This document shows positions 33,994 through 42,242 of a stretch of DNA of 64,000 bases, one piece after another. Numbering within the stretch: the stretch's first letter is position 1; each line of letters opens with the position of its first letter. Position numbers and translations under genes: made by a program. The DNA comes from Sinorhizobium terangae (GTDB taxonomy: Bacteria > Pseudomonadota > Alphaproteobacteria > Rhizobiales > Rhizobiaceae), in the NCBI RefSeq assembly GCF_009601505.1, contig NZ_WITC01000023.1, positions 1-64,000 on the forward strand, given 5' to 3'. The notes under the pieces are model-generated. The model did no database searches, had not been told where the DNA came from, and saw nothing but the letters and a program-made list of their open reading frames with translations.

Positions 33994-34006
33994 TAATTCC
34001 TCCATG

Positions 34007-34049
34007 CTACAGACCTGTCTGTTGCAGAGAAGTACATACAGGTCTGTAG
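34007..34049. promoter_or_regulatory. TetR-type operator, 12-base inverted repeat
   Basis: CTACAGACCTGT (34007-34018) and ACAGGTCTGTAG (34038-34049) are perfect reverse complements between the divergent reductase and TetR genes, 50 bases from the TetR start. Confidence 0.75.
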
Positions 34050-34099
34050 CGCGTCAAGACCTTCCGTGCTATATCTGCTGGACAAAGTGGAGGCCGAGC

Positions 34100-34720
34100 A
34101 TGTCGAGAATTGCATCCATTCCTGTCGGCCACGGCGCCGACGTCCGCAACAGGATCCTCGAAACCGCGTCAGAGCTCTTCTACAAGCAAGGCGTTCGGGC
34201 GGTAGGTGTCGACCTGGTGGTCGAGAAAGCCGGCGTCGCGAAGACGAGCCTCTACCGTCATTTCGGCACGAAGGACGATCTCGTTGCCGCGTTCCTGGAG
34301 CGCGAAGATCAGGACTTCTGGGGCCAGTGGGATAGCGTGACAGCGCAACACCAAAACAACGCCAAGGCGCAGTTGGACGCCCATATGGGTTGGATTGGCG
34401 AACGTGTCGGAAGGCCGCACTATCGAGGCTGCCCACAGATCAACGTAGCCGCCGAGTTTCCTGAACCTGACCATCCCGCGCGCAAGATTGCCGAGGCCCA
34501 TAAGCGCGAGATGCGGCGGCGGCTGAAAGTGATCGCGGAGCATCTCGACGTGGCTGCCCCTGATGAACTAGCGGGCCAGCTCGCGGTTCTGATAAACGGC
34601 GCCTTCGTCAGCTCACAAATTTTCGAGCCGGGCGAGGCCACGCCGCTGCTTCGGCGCGCGGCCGAAGCACTGATATCCGCTGGCGAGGCATCGAGGTCAC
34701 GCTCGGGCCGACGGCAGTAA
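34100..34720 (+). CDS. TetR family transcriptional regulator
   Basis: A 206-residue TetR protein starting MSRIASIPVGHGADVRNRIL. The helix-turn-helix is ILETASELFYKQGVRAVGVD with LVVEKAGVAKTSLYRHFGTK. The ligand domain contains RPHYRGCPQINVAAEFPEPD, found in the subgroup beside oxidoreductases. The palindromic operator upstream supports autoregulation and control of the divergent gene. Ligand unknown. Confidence 0.92.
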   Translation: MSRIASIPVGHGADVRNRILETASELFYKQGVRAVGVDLVVEKAGVAKTSLYRHFGTKDDLVAAFLEREDQDFWGQWDSVTAQHQNNAKAQLDAHMGWIGERVGRPHYRGCPQINVAAEFPEPDHPARKIAEAHKREMRRRLKVIAEHLDVAAPDELAGQLAVLINGAFVSSQIFEPGEATPLLRRAAEALISAGEASRSRSGRRQ

Positions 34721-34889
34721 CTCCGCCGCTTCGACGCGCGCCACGAGCAGCCGCCTATGCACCGGACCCCCGACTGCTTTCGACCAAAACCGCGACGGAT
34801 GGGAACCGGGAAGATCGACCCCTGAGCCGGCATTCACCGATACCGTTCCTGAATTTTCGGTGATCGCCCCGTTGCGGATACTCTGACCA

Positions 34890-35499
34890 CGAGGCACTCT
34901 GCCGCGGTGGAGGCCGTTCGCTGCATTCGGACCTCGGTGGAGCGCTCGCTTCGCCTCATGAATACCGACTACATTGACCTGCTTCTCATCCACAGACCCG
35001 ACCCGTTCATAAACCACTTCGAGACCGGTGCGGTGCTGGATGCAATGGTCAAGGAAGGAAAGGTACGAGCTGTTGGAGTCTCGAATTTCCGGACCTGGGA
35101 TTATGAATTGCTGCAGTCGGCGATGGCGACGCGATTGTCTGTAAATGAAATCGAATTAAGCTTGCTCGCTCGTGACGCGTTCACAAACGGTGACGTAGCC
35201 TTTTCCAACAGCGCCAAATTCCGCTGATGGCGTGGTCTCCTTTGGCGGGAGGTCGATTGATAAACGACGCTGATGAAGGCTTAGCATCTGCTCTTGATCG
35301 CGTTGCTCACACGTATGGCGTAGATCGTGCAGCAGTCGCTCTGGCGTGGCTGCTGGCGCACCCGGCGCAGATTCTCCCGGTGCTCGGCACCAACAATCTC
35401 GATCGTATCCGCAATCTCTCGAAGGCCGGACAAGTCAAGATCGACCGGATGACTTGGTTCACTCTCTACACGGCGGCAATGGGAGATGACGTTCCATGA
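34890..35499 (+). pseudogene. Aldo/keto reductase, 5' truncated and frameshifted
   Basis: Two plus-strand frames form most of an aldo/keto reductase of the YdhF type. The first has SVERSLRLMNTDYIDLLLIH and RPDPF, then VRAVGVSNFRTWDYELLQ; the second starts MAWSPLAGGRLINDADEGLA and ends near PVLGTNNLDRIRNLSKAG. Restoring one base at about 35202 gives the usual FLQQRQIPLMAWSPLAGG. The N-terminal third with catalytic Asp and Tyr is missing. Not functional. Confidence 0.8.
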
Positions 35500-35888
35500 T
35501 TTGAGAGCATGCGTCAATGATGCATCGACGGCGCATGACGGTATGGTGGCGCATGGCGCACCGCGCCCGTTCAGCTCCCGTCGTCCGGCTTCCGCTCTTC
35601 ACCCAGAGCGCATTCTTTCTTTCGTGTTCGTTAGCTCTAAAGTTGTTCGCCTCCTGCACATGTGTCTCGACCGACAGTTACATTCACCGATCTTTCGCGC
35701 TACCGGGATGTGGTCGCGGAGTCCCTATTAGAAGAGGTTCACACTATGTGGACCGACGTACGCTATTCTGTACCCTGTGTTCGCGCTGTGCTCGTGAACT
35801 CGTTCGCCTCGGCGAGATCTTTTCTGATGACGTCATCTTCCGAGAGAGAGACCTACTTGAGAGTGTGCAATGCCAAAAGCGGGGGAAC
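35500..35888. other. Gap with no supported gene
   Basis: Overlapping plus-strand frames exist but none has a ribosome site or known motif. Confidence 0.45.
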
Positions 35889-36365
35889 TTACCCCATTTT
35901 CAGCATACTCGACAGAAGCCCTTTCAACTCAGGCTCTTGAACGCGCAATGCAGCTTCGGTCGGCGACAACCATTCGACTTTCCGCTGGTCGACTTCCGGG
36001 AATGTGCTGTCGACCTTGTCTACTTTCAGGGCGTGAACCTCCACGACGGTGGGTATCTTCTCGCCGTTATCGAGCGTCTTCAGGTACGTGTAATATCCCA
36101 ACGGACGCTTCTTAGCCTTGCCGACCACACCGGCCTCTTCCCAGGCCTCACGCTCAGCAACCTGGTGAGATTTCAGCCCCTTGATGGGCCAGCCTTTCGG
36201 GACGGTCCAGCGACGCGAGTCACGGGTCGTTATCACGAGGACTTCTACGGAACCCTTGTCGCCCAGGCGATGGCAAAGCGCTCCAATCTGCTCGGCAGCG
36301 CCGTTCTTCATCATTGACCCTGCGAAGCTCGCAAGTCGCGTCAGGTGTCGTTCATTCTTCTTCAT
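35889..36365 (-). CDS. Nudix hydrolase
   Basis: A 158-residue Nudix protein starting MKKNERHLTRLASFAGSMMK. The Nudix helix is GWPIKGLKSHQVAEREAWEE followed by AGV; the catalytic RE..EE core is present, the usual upstream Glu of the G-x5-E motif is not at its normal place. Flanking strands VEVLVITTRDSRRWTVPKGW and PTVVEVHALKVDKVDSTFPE are typical of diphosphoinositol/NUDT-like bacterial enzymes. A relative with a fuller box lies at 40360. Substrate unknown. ATG at 36365 or a later ATG near 36311 could be the start. Confidence 0.85.
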   Translation of the reverse strand: MKKNERHLTRLASFAGSMMKNGAAEQIGALCHRLGDKGSVEVLVITTRDSRRWTVPKGWPIKGLKSHQVAEREAWEEAGVVGKAKKRPLGYYTYLKTLDNGEKIPTVVEVHALKVDKVDSTFPEVDQRKVEWLSPTEAALRVQEPELKGLLSSMLKMG

Positions 36366-36581
36366 GGCGCAGCTCAATCGGCCTGAAACAGGGCTCGTCA
36401 AATTCTTGGGAAAGCAGTTGACGGACAATCTATGCCAATCTCTCTGCCCGGTCGACGGGACGCAAAAAATGAAAGCTGATGTATCAAGCGGAGCCAGGGA
36501 ACCTTTCTGCCACTTGAACAGTTTATTGCGCATCGCTCCTGAACCACCCGTTTGGGGGCGAGGAGTATTGCCATTACTTCA

Positions 36582-36611
36582 GCGCCCGCCGATTGGCGGG
36601 CGCATTTTATT
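36582..36611 (+). terminator. Rho-independent terminator on the plus strand, no obvious plus-strand gene
   Basis: GCGCCCGCC-GATT-GGCGGGCGC followed by ATTTTATT. The nearest gene is the minus-strand Nudix gene, whose 5' end faces it, so it may end an unannotated short RNA made from about 36420-36600. Confidence 0.7.
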
Positions 36612-36755
36612 GTGTGAGCCTAAGACAGACCGGGATATCTTGACCTGATCAGAGCCTGAGTCGCGCGAAGTCTAGCGTGCTGCGCCTGCACGGATCCCTG
36701 TGGGAAACGGCCATTTCCGGGGCCTTGGAACGTTCCCAGCTCGCACAGGTCCAAT

Positions 36756-36773
36756 ATGACGGATTTGTGACAA
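36756..36773 (+). promoter_or_regulatory. Pho box upstream of the phosphate transport genes
   Basis: ATGACGG-ATTT-GTGACAA fits the reverse form of the Pho box (ATGACAG-N4-ATGACAG) at most positions. It lies 22 bases before the accessory gene start. In Sinorhizobium, PhoB is known to repress the orfA-pit operon, which suits this position. Confidence 0.65.
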
Positions 36774-36795
36774 TCGACAACCGCATGGATCGCCG

Positions 36796-37439
36796 ATGCT
36801 CGGCCTGTTTCGCAAGCTCCTCCCTCGTGAAGACCGGTTCTTCGATCTGTTCGAACAGCATTCGCGCACGGTCATGGCGGCCGCGGAGGCGCTGAACGCG
36901 CTGCTCGCTGGCGGACCGGACATCGAACGCCATTGCGATCGCATCGTCCAACTTGAGGACGAGGCCGACGCGATCACCCGAGAGGTCCTGCTGGCGGTGC
37001 GCCGCAGCTTCATCACGCCCTTCGACCGCGGCGACATCAAGGATCTCATCCAGTCGATGGACGATGCGATCGACATGATGCACAAGACGGTGAAGACCAT
37101 CCGGCTCTATGAGCAGAAAAGCTTCGATCCCGGCATGCAGGCAATGGGCGTCGCGGTCGTCGAGGCCGCGCATCTCGTCGCCGAGGCCATTCCGCTCCTC
37201 AACCGGATCGGCGTCAACGCGCACCGCCTGAGCACGATCGCCGAGGAGGTGACCCGTGTCGAAGGCCGCTCCGACGAACTGCAGAGCAGGGCCTGAAGGA
37301 CCTGTTCAAGCGGCATGGCAGCACCAATCCCATGGCCTATATCATCGGCAGCGAAATCTATGGCGAACTCGAAAAGGTCGTCGACCGCTTCGAGGATGTT
37401 GCCAACGAAATCAGCGGCATCGTGATCGAGAACGTCTGA
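36796..37439 (+). pseudogene. Pit accessory protein (DUF47/PhoU-like), frameshifted near the 3' end
   Basis: The first 166 codons give a normal DUF47 protein (MLGLFRKLLPREDRFFDLFE, RHCDRIVQLEDEADAITREV, FDRGDIKDLIQSMDDAIDMM) but stop at 37294-37296 in ELQSRA. One frame over, GLKDLFKRHGSTNPMAYIIG and VVDRFEDVANEISGIVIENV complete the family C-terminus, ending at 37439 where it overlaps pit (ATGA). A one-base deletion near 37281-37283 explains the break. This protein supports Pit uptake. Truncation removes the last helices and the coupling to pit; a sequencing error is quite possible in such a conserved operon. Confidence 0.85.
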
Positions 37440-38440
37440 TGGACGCCACCCTCGCCTTCCCGCTGCTTGTGGGTCTCATCGGGGTTGCCCTGTTTTTCGA
37501 TTTCCTGAACGGATTGCACGATGCAGCCAATTCGATCGCGACGATCGTCTCGACGCGGGTGCTGCGGCCGCAATATGCCGTCATGTGGGCGGCCTTCTTC
37601 AACTTCATCGCCTTCCTCTTCTTCGGTCTGCATGTGGCCGAGACGCTTGGGAAGGGCATCATCAATCCCGGCATCGTCACGCCGCAGGTCATCTTTGCGG
37701 CGCTGATTGGTGCGATCGTCTGGAACATCCTGACCTGGGTCTTCGGCATCCCGTCGAGCTCTTCGCACGCGCTCGTCGGTGGCCTCGTCGGCGCAGGCCT
37801 TGCCAAGGCCGGCTTCAGTTCCATCGTCTGGTCCGGCCTCCTGAAGACTGCCGGCGCCATTGTCATGTCACGGGGGATCGGCTTCGTGCTGGCTGTTTTG
37901 CTGGTGCTGATCGTCTCCTGGCTGTTCGTGCGCCAGACGCCATTCTCCGTCGACAACACCTTCCGAGGGCTGCAATTCGTGTCGGCCTCGCTTTATTCGC
38001 TCGGCCATGGCGGCAACGACGCGCAGAAGACCATGGGCATCATCGCCGTGCTCCTCTTTTCCCAAGGCTACCTCGGGCCGGAATTCCACGTGCCCTTCTG
38101 GGTGGTCCTCACCTGCCAGGCGGCAATTGCGCTCGGCACGCTTTTCGGGGGATGGAGCATCGTCCACACGATGGGATCGAAGATCACCAAGCTCAACCCG
38201 ATGCAGGGCTTCTGTGCGCAGACCGGCGGCGCCATTACGCTTTTTGCCGCCACCTGGCTCGGCATTCCGGTCTCGACAACCCATACGATCACCGGCGCCA
38301 TCATCGGCGTCGGCTCGGCCCGCGTCTCGGCCGTGCGGTGGGGCCTCGCCGGAAATATCGTCGTCGCCTGGGTAATCACGCTACCAGCGGCCGCGCTAAT
38401 ATCGGCCGTTTCCTACTATGCAGTCGATATAATAGGCTAG
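37439..38440 (+). CDS. pit: Low-affinity inorganic phosphate transporter
   Basis: A 333-residue Pit-family permease importing metal-phosphate with protons. The ATG at 37439 overlaps the accessory gene's stop. Signature repeats are FFDFLNGLHDAANSIATIVS in the first half and LYSLGHGGNDAQKTMGIIAV in the second, with GIPSSSSHALVGGL and GIPVSTTHTITGAIIGVG loops; about ten membrane segments. Length and motifs are normal. Expression is probably lowered by PhoB under phosphate limitation. Confidence 0.95.
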   Translation: MDATLAFPLLVGLIGVALFFDFLNGLHDAANSIATIVSTRVLRPQYAVMWAAFFNFIAFLFFGLHVAETLGKGIINPGIVTPQVIFAALIGAIVWNILTWVFGIPSSSSHALVGGLVGAGLAKAGFSSIVWSGLLKTAGAIVMSRGIGFVLAVLLVLIVSWLFVRQTPFSVDNTFRGLQFVSASLYSLGHGGNDAQKTMGIIAVLLFSQGYLGPEFHVPFWVVLTCQAAIALGTLFGGWSIVHTMGSKITKLNPMQGFCAQTGGAITLFAATWLGIPVSTTHTITGAIIGVGSARVSAVRWGLAGNIVVAWVITLPAAALISAVSYYAVDIIG

Positions 38441-38871
38441 AGAGTCTCACGCGCCTTCTAGCGGCTCGGCGAGACAAATAGCTAGCTTTGTCCAACAGCT
38501 TAATCCCCACCGCCTTGCATCAAGTCGAACCGCAGCCGTCATGCCAGGCAAAACCATTCAACCGGTTCTTTTGTCGGCGCAGAGCAGCCATTTGGCACTT
38601 ATGCTGCGAATTTCTGGATTCCACACCCATCCACGACGCTGATGAAGGCGAATTCTCGACCCGAAGCGGCATTTGAACGTGCGGTGCAGCTGGACGAAGG
38701 GAGGGGTAGCGCGAAGCGTCCGCTCCTGGTGCTTCTGCGACGATGGGAATGGGAAAGATCGACACTCTACGGGCGTTCGTTCGCCCGCCCCAACGGGATG
38801 ATTGGGTCGCAATTCCATCTTCCAGGCTCAGACGCACATGGCTGTGAGGTCACCTCGTCACAACTGATCAG
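38441..38871. other. Gap with no supported gene
   Basis: Only short frames without support. It contains a GGGAAAGATCGAC motif near 38751 like those around the cyclase gene. Confidence 0.4.
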
Positions 38872-39573
38872 ATGGAGTATTCTAGCCGTTCCGGCCATCG
38901 GATTGGACGTGGGGCCCACCCGGTGGTGGACGGTAGCACTCGACGCAAGCTGATCGCAGGGGGATTCTGGGTGGAGGGGCACGAGGCGGATGAATCAAGC
39001 GCCAGTCTCAGACAACAGGTCGAACTGCTGAAGCGAGAGCTTGACGAGACCCTCGAACAGCAGACGGCGACGAGCGAAATACTGCGGGTCATTCCGATCT
39101 CGACCAGCTCCGCGCAGCCCGTCTTCGATGCGATAGCGAAAAGCGCAGCGAGGCTATGCGCGGCAGAATTTTGCTTTGTGTTTCGGTTCGACGGCGAGCT
39201 CCTGCATTCCGTCGCCTATCACGGCATATCGCGCGAAGGCATTGAAGCGGCCCACGCCAGTTTCCCGCGGAAACCCTACAGGGGCTACGTAACGGGGCGA
39301 GCCGTTCTCAGCGGTGCCATAGAGCAGATTCCTGACGTATTTGCCGATCCTGAATACCAGTTGCTGCCGCTGGCGAAAATCGTGTCGTATCGCAGCTCGA
39401 TCGGCGTGCCGTTGATGCTGACCGGGCGGGCGATCGGAGCGATCGGCGTCAGTCGACGTGAGGTCGGATATTTTCCAGAACGGCAGATTGAGCTCCTGCG
39501 AACATTCGCCGATCAGGCCGTGATCGCCATCGAGAACGTGAGTCGAGGTGTGGCACGGGTGGCTGTAGGTTGA
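38872..39573 (+). pseudogene. GAF-domain signalling protein, truncated by an intron remnant
   Basis: The frame holds a coiled-coil (SLRQQVELLKRELDETLEQQ, ATSEILRVI) and a nearly full GAF domain (QPVFDAIAKSAARLCAAEFC to FPERQIELLRTFADQAVIAI). Intact relatives continue after IAIENV into another coiled-coil and a kinase or cyclase domain. Here the match stops at about 39540 and runs into antisense of a group II intron. The true start may be GTG at 38971 (VEGHEADESSASLRQ). The output domain is lost, so signalling is unlikely. Confidence 0.75.
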
Positions 39574-39780
39574 GCAGATCTGTTTCCGCCCCTTTCGTCT
39601 GGCGGTGCCTTAGTGGCTCGACCGTGACTCCCGTTTCCACACCCCGCTCATCGAACCGGACGTGCAGATCTCCCGCATCCGGCTCTCGGACAAGATTTCA
39701 CGCCTTCACCCACGGCACGCCGCGTCCGAGACGGGTCAGACGTACCAGCCCGAATTGCTGGTATAGTCACGCCACTTGTG
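39541..39780 (-). mobile_element. Group II intron 5' remnant
   Basis: Read on the minus strand, the sequence has the group II intron RNA stretch with AGCCGGATGCGGGAGATCTG and CACGTCCGGTTCGATGAG, followed by the start of an intron-encoded reverse transcriptase leader (METG, then GGCGGAAACAGATCTGCTCA coding NLQPPVPHLDS-like). Catalytic RT domains and the intron 3' end are absent. It cuts the GAF gene on one side and a DUF3606 fragment on the other. Confidence 0.65.
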
Positions 39781-39860
39781 CCGCCGTCATGATGTAGGCG
39801 TCGTGCTCCTAGGTGGACACGTGAGCGGTCGTGGCTTTCTTCGTTCGAGAGTCTGCCATT
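39781..39860 (-). pseudogene. DUF3606-like fragment
   Basis: From an ATG at 39860 the minus strand reads MADSRTKKATTAHVST, a TAG, then EHDAYIMTAAQVA, matching in outline the copy at 44229 (MADHPKKEGCDRSRVSTQEH). It is cut by the group II intron remnant and carries a stop, so it is dead. Confidence 0.55.
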
Positions 39861-39899
39861 CCCCTCTGTCTTAGGAGCCGTTCCGACCGCGGAGATCGG

Positions 39900-39925
39900 G
39901 AACCCTTGCTATGGTCAAGATGTTT
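39900..39925 (+). promoter_or_regulatory. Possible RpoE2/EcfG-type promoter for the 39946 gene
   Basis: GGAAC (39900-39904), 19 bases, TT (39924-39925), 21 bases before the ATG. Confidence 0.45.
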
Positions 39926-39945
39926 GACTTCCAAGGAGGTCCCCT

Positions 39946-40200
39946 ATGGCTCACGCAGACAAGATGAAAAGGCTGATTGAAGATTGTCAGAGAGACATCG
40001 CCGCCTACCTGCCGCCCAATAGCGCCATCGCGCCGGAAGAGCTGCTCAACAGGCTGGTGGCCCGGCTCGAAGGCCGCCAGGCTGAGGAGGCATTGGCCGA
40101 TGAATGGCAAAGCTGGTGGCCGAACGATGATGCTGACCGCAACATAGATCCACTCCGGGAAAGGTTATACCGGAAGTCGCTTGACACTGGCGAGTGTTGA
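39946..40200 (+). CDS. Small orphan protein, 84 residues
   Basis: ATG follows CCAAGGAGGTCCCCT. The product MAHADKMKRLIEDCQRDIAA, LPPNSAIAPEELLNRLVARL and EGRQAEEALADEWQ is helical; the tail DDADRNIDPLRERLYRKSLD is charged. The gene at 9580 is a paralogue sharing the first two thirds. Family not recognised; the stress-type promoter and rhizobial context suggest a general stress accessory protein. Confidence 0.75.
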   Translation: MAHADKMKRLIEDCQRDIAAYLPPNSAIAPEELLNRLVARLEGRQAEEALADEWQSWWPNDDADRNIDPLRERLYRKSLDTGEC

Positions 40201-40359
40201 ACCGCAACTGTGCAAGCGAGGCGGTTGGCTTTCCTGGCTCCGTTCGGGCGGTCAAATCCATGGAACATCTTTTTGCCAAATGGTTCAGCAGCCGCGCATC
40301 CCGATGTCTCATTCGCGTTAGTGGACCGGAAATCGAAGTTGAAACCCGAGAGAGATGCC

Positions 40360-40803
40360 ATGTCACAGGAAGCTCCGGAGGTCGAGTCTAACGAGTTACA
40401 TGAGACAGAGGATGTCGAGCAGGCCGGCGCAATCTGCATCCGTCGCAGCAACGAGGCCACGTCGGAAGTCCTGCTCGTGGCGAGCCTCCGGCACGGCCGA
40501 TGGGGATTGCCAAAAGGCCACATCGAAGAGCACGAGACTTCGAAATCGACGGCTGAGCGAGAGGCTTTCGAGGAGGCAGGCGTTATCGGCTCTGCTGACG
40601 CCCAACCGTTTGGCAGCTACCATTATTTCAAGGACAGCAGCACCAGGCGACATCGAGTGACCGTCCATATGATGAAAATGCGAGCAGTGGCCAACTCCTT
40701 TCCCGAAAAGACGATTCGCAAGACCAAGTGGTTTCCTGTCGATGAGGCTGCGAGGGCGGCCAGTCAGCCAGGCCTGCGGGCATTGCTGCTGAAACTAAGA
40801 TAG
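40360..40803 (+). CDS. Nudix hydrolase
   Basis: A 147-residue Nudix protein starting MSQEAPEVESNELHETEDVE. The box is GHIEEHETSKSTAEREAFEE followed by AGVIG, so G, the first Glu, RE and EE are all present. Flanks AGAICIRRSNEATSEVLLVA and RHRVTVHMMKMRAVANSFPE match the diphosphoinositol-type bacterial group and its relative at 35889. The substrate is likely a nucleoside or inositol diphosphate; not resolvable here. A candidate small RNA follows 37 bases downstream. Confidence 0.88.
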   Translation: MSQEAPEVESNELHETEDVEQAGAICIRRSNEATSEVLLVASLRHGRWGLPKGHIEEHETSKSTAEREAFEEAGVIGSADAQPFGSYHYFKDSSTRRHRVTVHMMKMRAVANSFPEKTIRKTKWFPVDEAARAASQPGLRALLLKLR

Positions 40804-40840
40804 GTCTGCCCTGACGCAATGGCGACATTGACGCAGCCTC

Positions 40841-40947
40841 ACTGTCACGCCGTCGTCACGAACCGCGGCTAAACAACACCCACTCACCATTGACCACGGG
40901 GGTACTGGCAATGGCTGCGGGAAGGTCGGGTTAGCCCGGCCTTTTTA
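40841..40947 (+). ncRNA. Candidate small RNA, copy 2
   Basis: Aligns with 12612-12726. It keeps CACGCCGTCGTCAC near the 5' end, the CCATTG (40887-40892)/CAATGG (40909-40914) stem and the GTCGGG-TTAG-CCCGGC hairpin with TTTTT at 40942-40946. The loop changes and a few bases are deleted between the hairpins, a pattern expected for RNA rather than protein. It could also serve as the Nudix gene terminator region. Confidence 0.5.
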
Positions 40948-40979
40948 GTGATTCTTGCCATTGGCAGAGTGGTGGACGA

Positions 40980-41004
40980 GGAACTCAACTCCATCCGCCC
41001 CGTT
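40980..41004 (+). promoter_or_regulatory. RpoE2/EcfG-type promoter for the 41034 gene
   Basis: GGAAC (40980-40984), 16 bases, CGTT (41001-41004): an exact GGAAC-N16-CGTT, 30 bases before the ATG. Confidence 0.7.
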
Positions 41005-41033
41005 CTTCTTCTCAAATCGGATGGAGTAGAACC

Positions 41034-41216
41034 ATGACCACCAAAGACACCAACGCAAAACCGGAACAGGCGAGGCCTGCTGATGTCCATCAGCCTGCGG
41101 ATCGAAAGAAGCAGGCTGATGAGGAGTCGATTGCGCCGCCGACCGTCCAGCCCCCCGGTGCCAAGGACAATAGCGAAAAGCCGGAAGTTAATCCTGTCAC
41201 TGGCGGGGCCGCCTAA
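41034..41216 (+). CDS. Short hydrophilic protein, 60 residues
   Basis: MTTKDTNAKPEQARPADVHQ, then KKQADEESIAPPTVQPPGAK and SEKPEVNPVTGGAA. It is rich in Lys, Pro, Gln and Glu, with low hydrophobicity, so it is probably disordered. A frameshifted relative is at 12271. The strong stress-type promoter directly upstream makes it a likely general-stress gene. No domain known. Confidence 0.7.
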   Translation: MTTKDTNAKPEQARPADVHQPADRKKQADEESIAPPTVQPPGAKDNSEKPEVNPVTGGAA

Positions 41217-41259
41217 TGGCTGCTCTGGTGATGTAATTGTTGAATTTATCAGCGATTTC

Positions 41260-41285
41260 GGAACAAAGGAGAACGTGATTCGGTT
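41260..41285 (+). promoter_or_regulatory. Possible RpoE2/EcfG-type promoter for the ku pair
   Basis: GGAAC (41260-41264), 19 bases, TT (41284-41285), 31 bases before the first ku start. General-stress control of such a ku pair would fit what is known for Sinorhizobium. Confidence 0.5.
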
Positions 41286-41315
41286 GACTCCCTCGGGTTA
41301 CCTGAGGAGCAAACC

Positions 41316-42230
41316 ATGGCAGTCGCGGGGCGAGCCCAATGGAAGGGCTATATCCGGTTTGGCGAAGTGACCGCGCCGGTGGCGCTCTACACCGCCACAT
41401 CGACATCCGAGCGGATCTCGTTCCACACCGTGAACCGAGAAACGGGCAACCGGGTGCGGCGCGAATTCGTCGACAGTGCGACCGGCAAGCCGGTGCAGAA
41501 GGAAGATCAGGTCAAAGGCTACGAGCTCGACAACGACAGGTACGTGGTGCTCGAGCCGGAGGAAGTCGCCGCGGTGGTACCGGAGAGCGACAAAACCTTG
41601 CATGTCGAGGCGTTCATTTCCTGCGAGGACATCGACAAAGTCTATTTCGACCGGCCCTATTACCTGACGCCGGACAAGATGGGCGCGGAGGCATTCGCGC
41701 TGCTGCGCGACGGCATGCACAAGAAGAAGGTCGCTGCCATCGCCCAGACAGTTCTCTTCCGGCGGATGCGGACCGTGCTGCTCCGCACGCACGAGAAAGG
41801 TTTGATCGCCACGACACTGAACTTCGACTATGAAGTCCGAAGCGCCAAAGAGGCGTTCAAGGAAATCCCGGAAATCAAGATCAAGGGCGAGATGCTCGAC
41901 CTCGCCAAGCACATCATCGGCACGAAGAAGGGCACCTTCTCGGCCGACGAGTTCGACGACCGGTATGAGGCCGCGCTTGCCGAACTGGTCAAGGCCAAGA
42001 TGGAAGGCAAGACCCTGCCGAAACGCGCTCCTCCGAAAGTTTCGAAACCAAATGAATTGCTCGAAGCCCTGCGCCAGAGCGCCGGTGTCAAGGCTGCGGC
42101 CGAACCGAAGAGACGCGCCGGCAAGGCCGCGGCAAAAGGGAGAGCAAAAGTAACGCGGTCGGCCGCAGCGAAGGCGAAGACAAAGACCGCCGCGAAGAGC
42201 GCACCCGCTCAACGTCGCCGGGCAAGCTAA
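41316..42230 (+). CDS. ku: Ku DNA-end-binding protein (first of pair)
   Basis: A 304-residue bacterial Ku that rings DNA ends in non-homologous end joining and recruits LigD. The Ku core spans about residues 8-240: QWKGYIRFGEVTAPVALYTA, FHTVNRETGNRVRREFVDSA, KGYELDNDRYVVLEPEEVAA, IDKVYFDRPYYLTPDK. After about residue 245 the tail is Lys/Ala-rich (KAAAEPKRRAGKAAAKGRAK), a DNA-binding extension common in rhizobia. It is 12 bases before the second ku gene, so a heterodimer is plausible. Confidence 0.95.
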   Translation: MAVAGRAQWKGYIRFGEVTAPVALYTATSTSERISFHTVNRETGNRVRREFVDSATGKPVQKEDQVKGYELDNDRYVVLEPEEVAAVVPESDKTLHVEAFISCEDIDKVYFDRPYYLTPDKMGAEAFALLRDGMHKKKVAAIAQTVLFRRMRTVLLRTHEKGLIATTLNFDYEVRSAKEAFKEIPEIKIKGEMLDLAKHIIGTKKGTFSADEFDDRYEAALAELVKAKMEGKTLPKRAPPKVSKPNELLEALRQSAGVKAAAEPKRRAGKAAAKGRAKVTRSAAAKAKTKTAAKSAPAQRRRAS

Positions 42231-42242
42231 GTGAGGTGAACG

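Noticed and set aside
37256-37438. Upstream extension of pit in the same frame
   Set aside because: Reads out of frame through the Pit accessory gene; pit starts at 37439, overlapping that gene's true stop.
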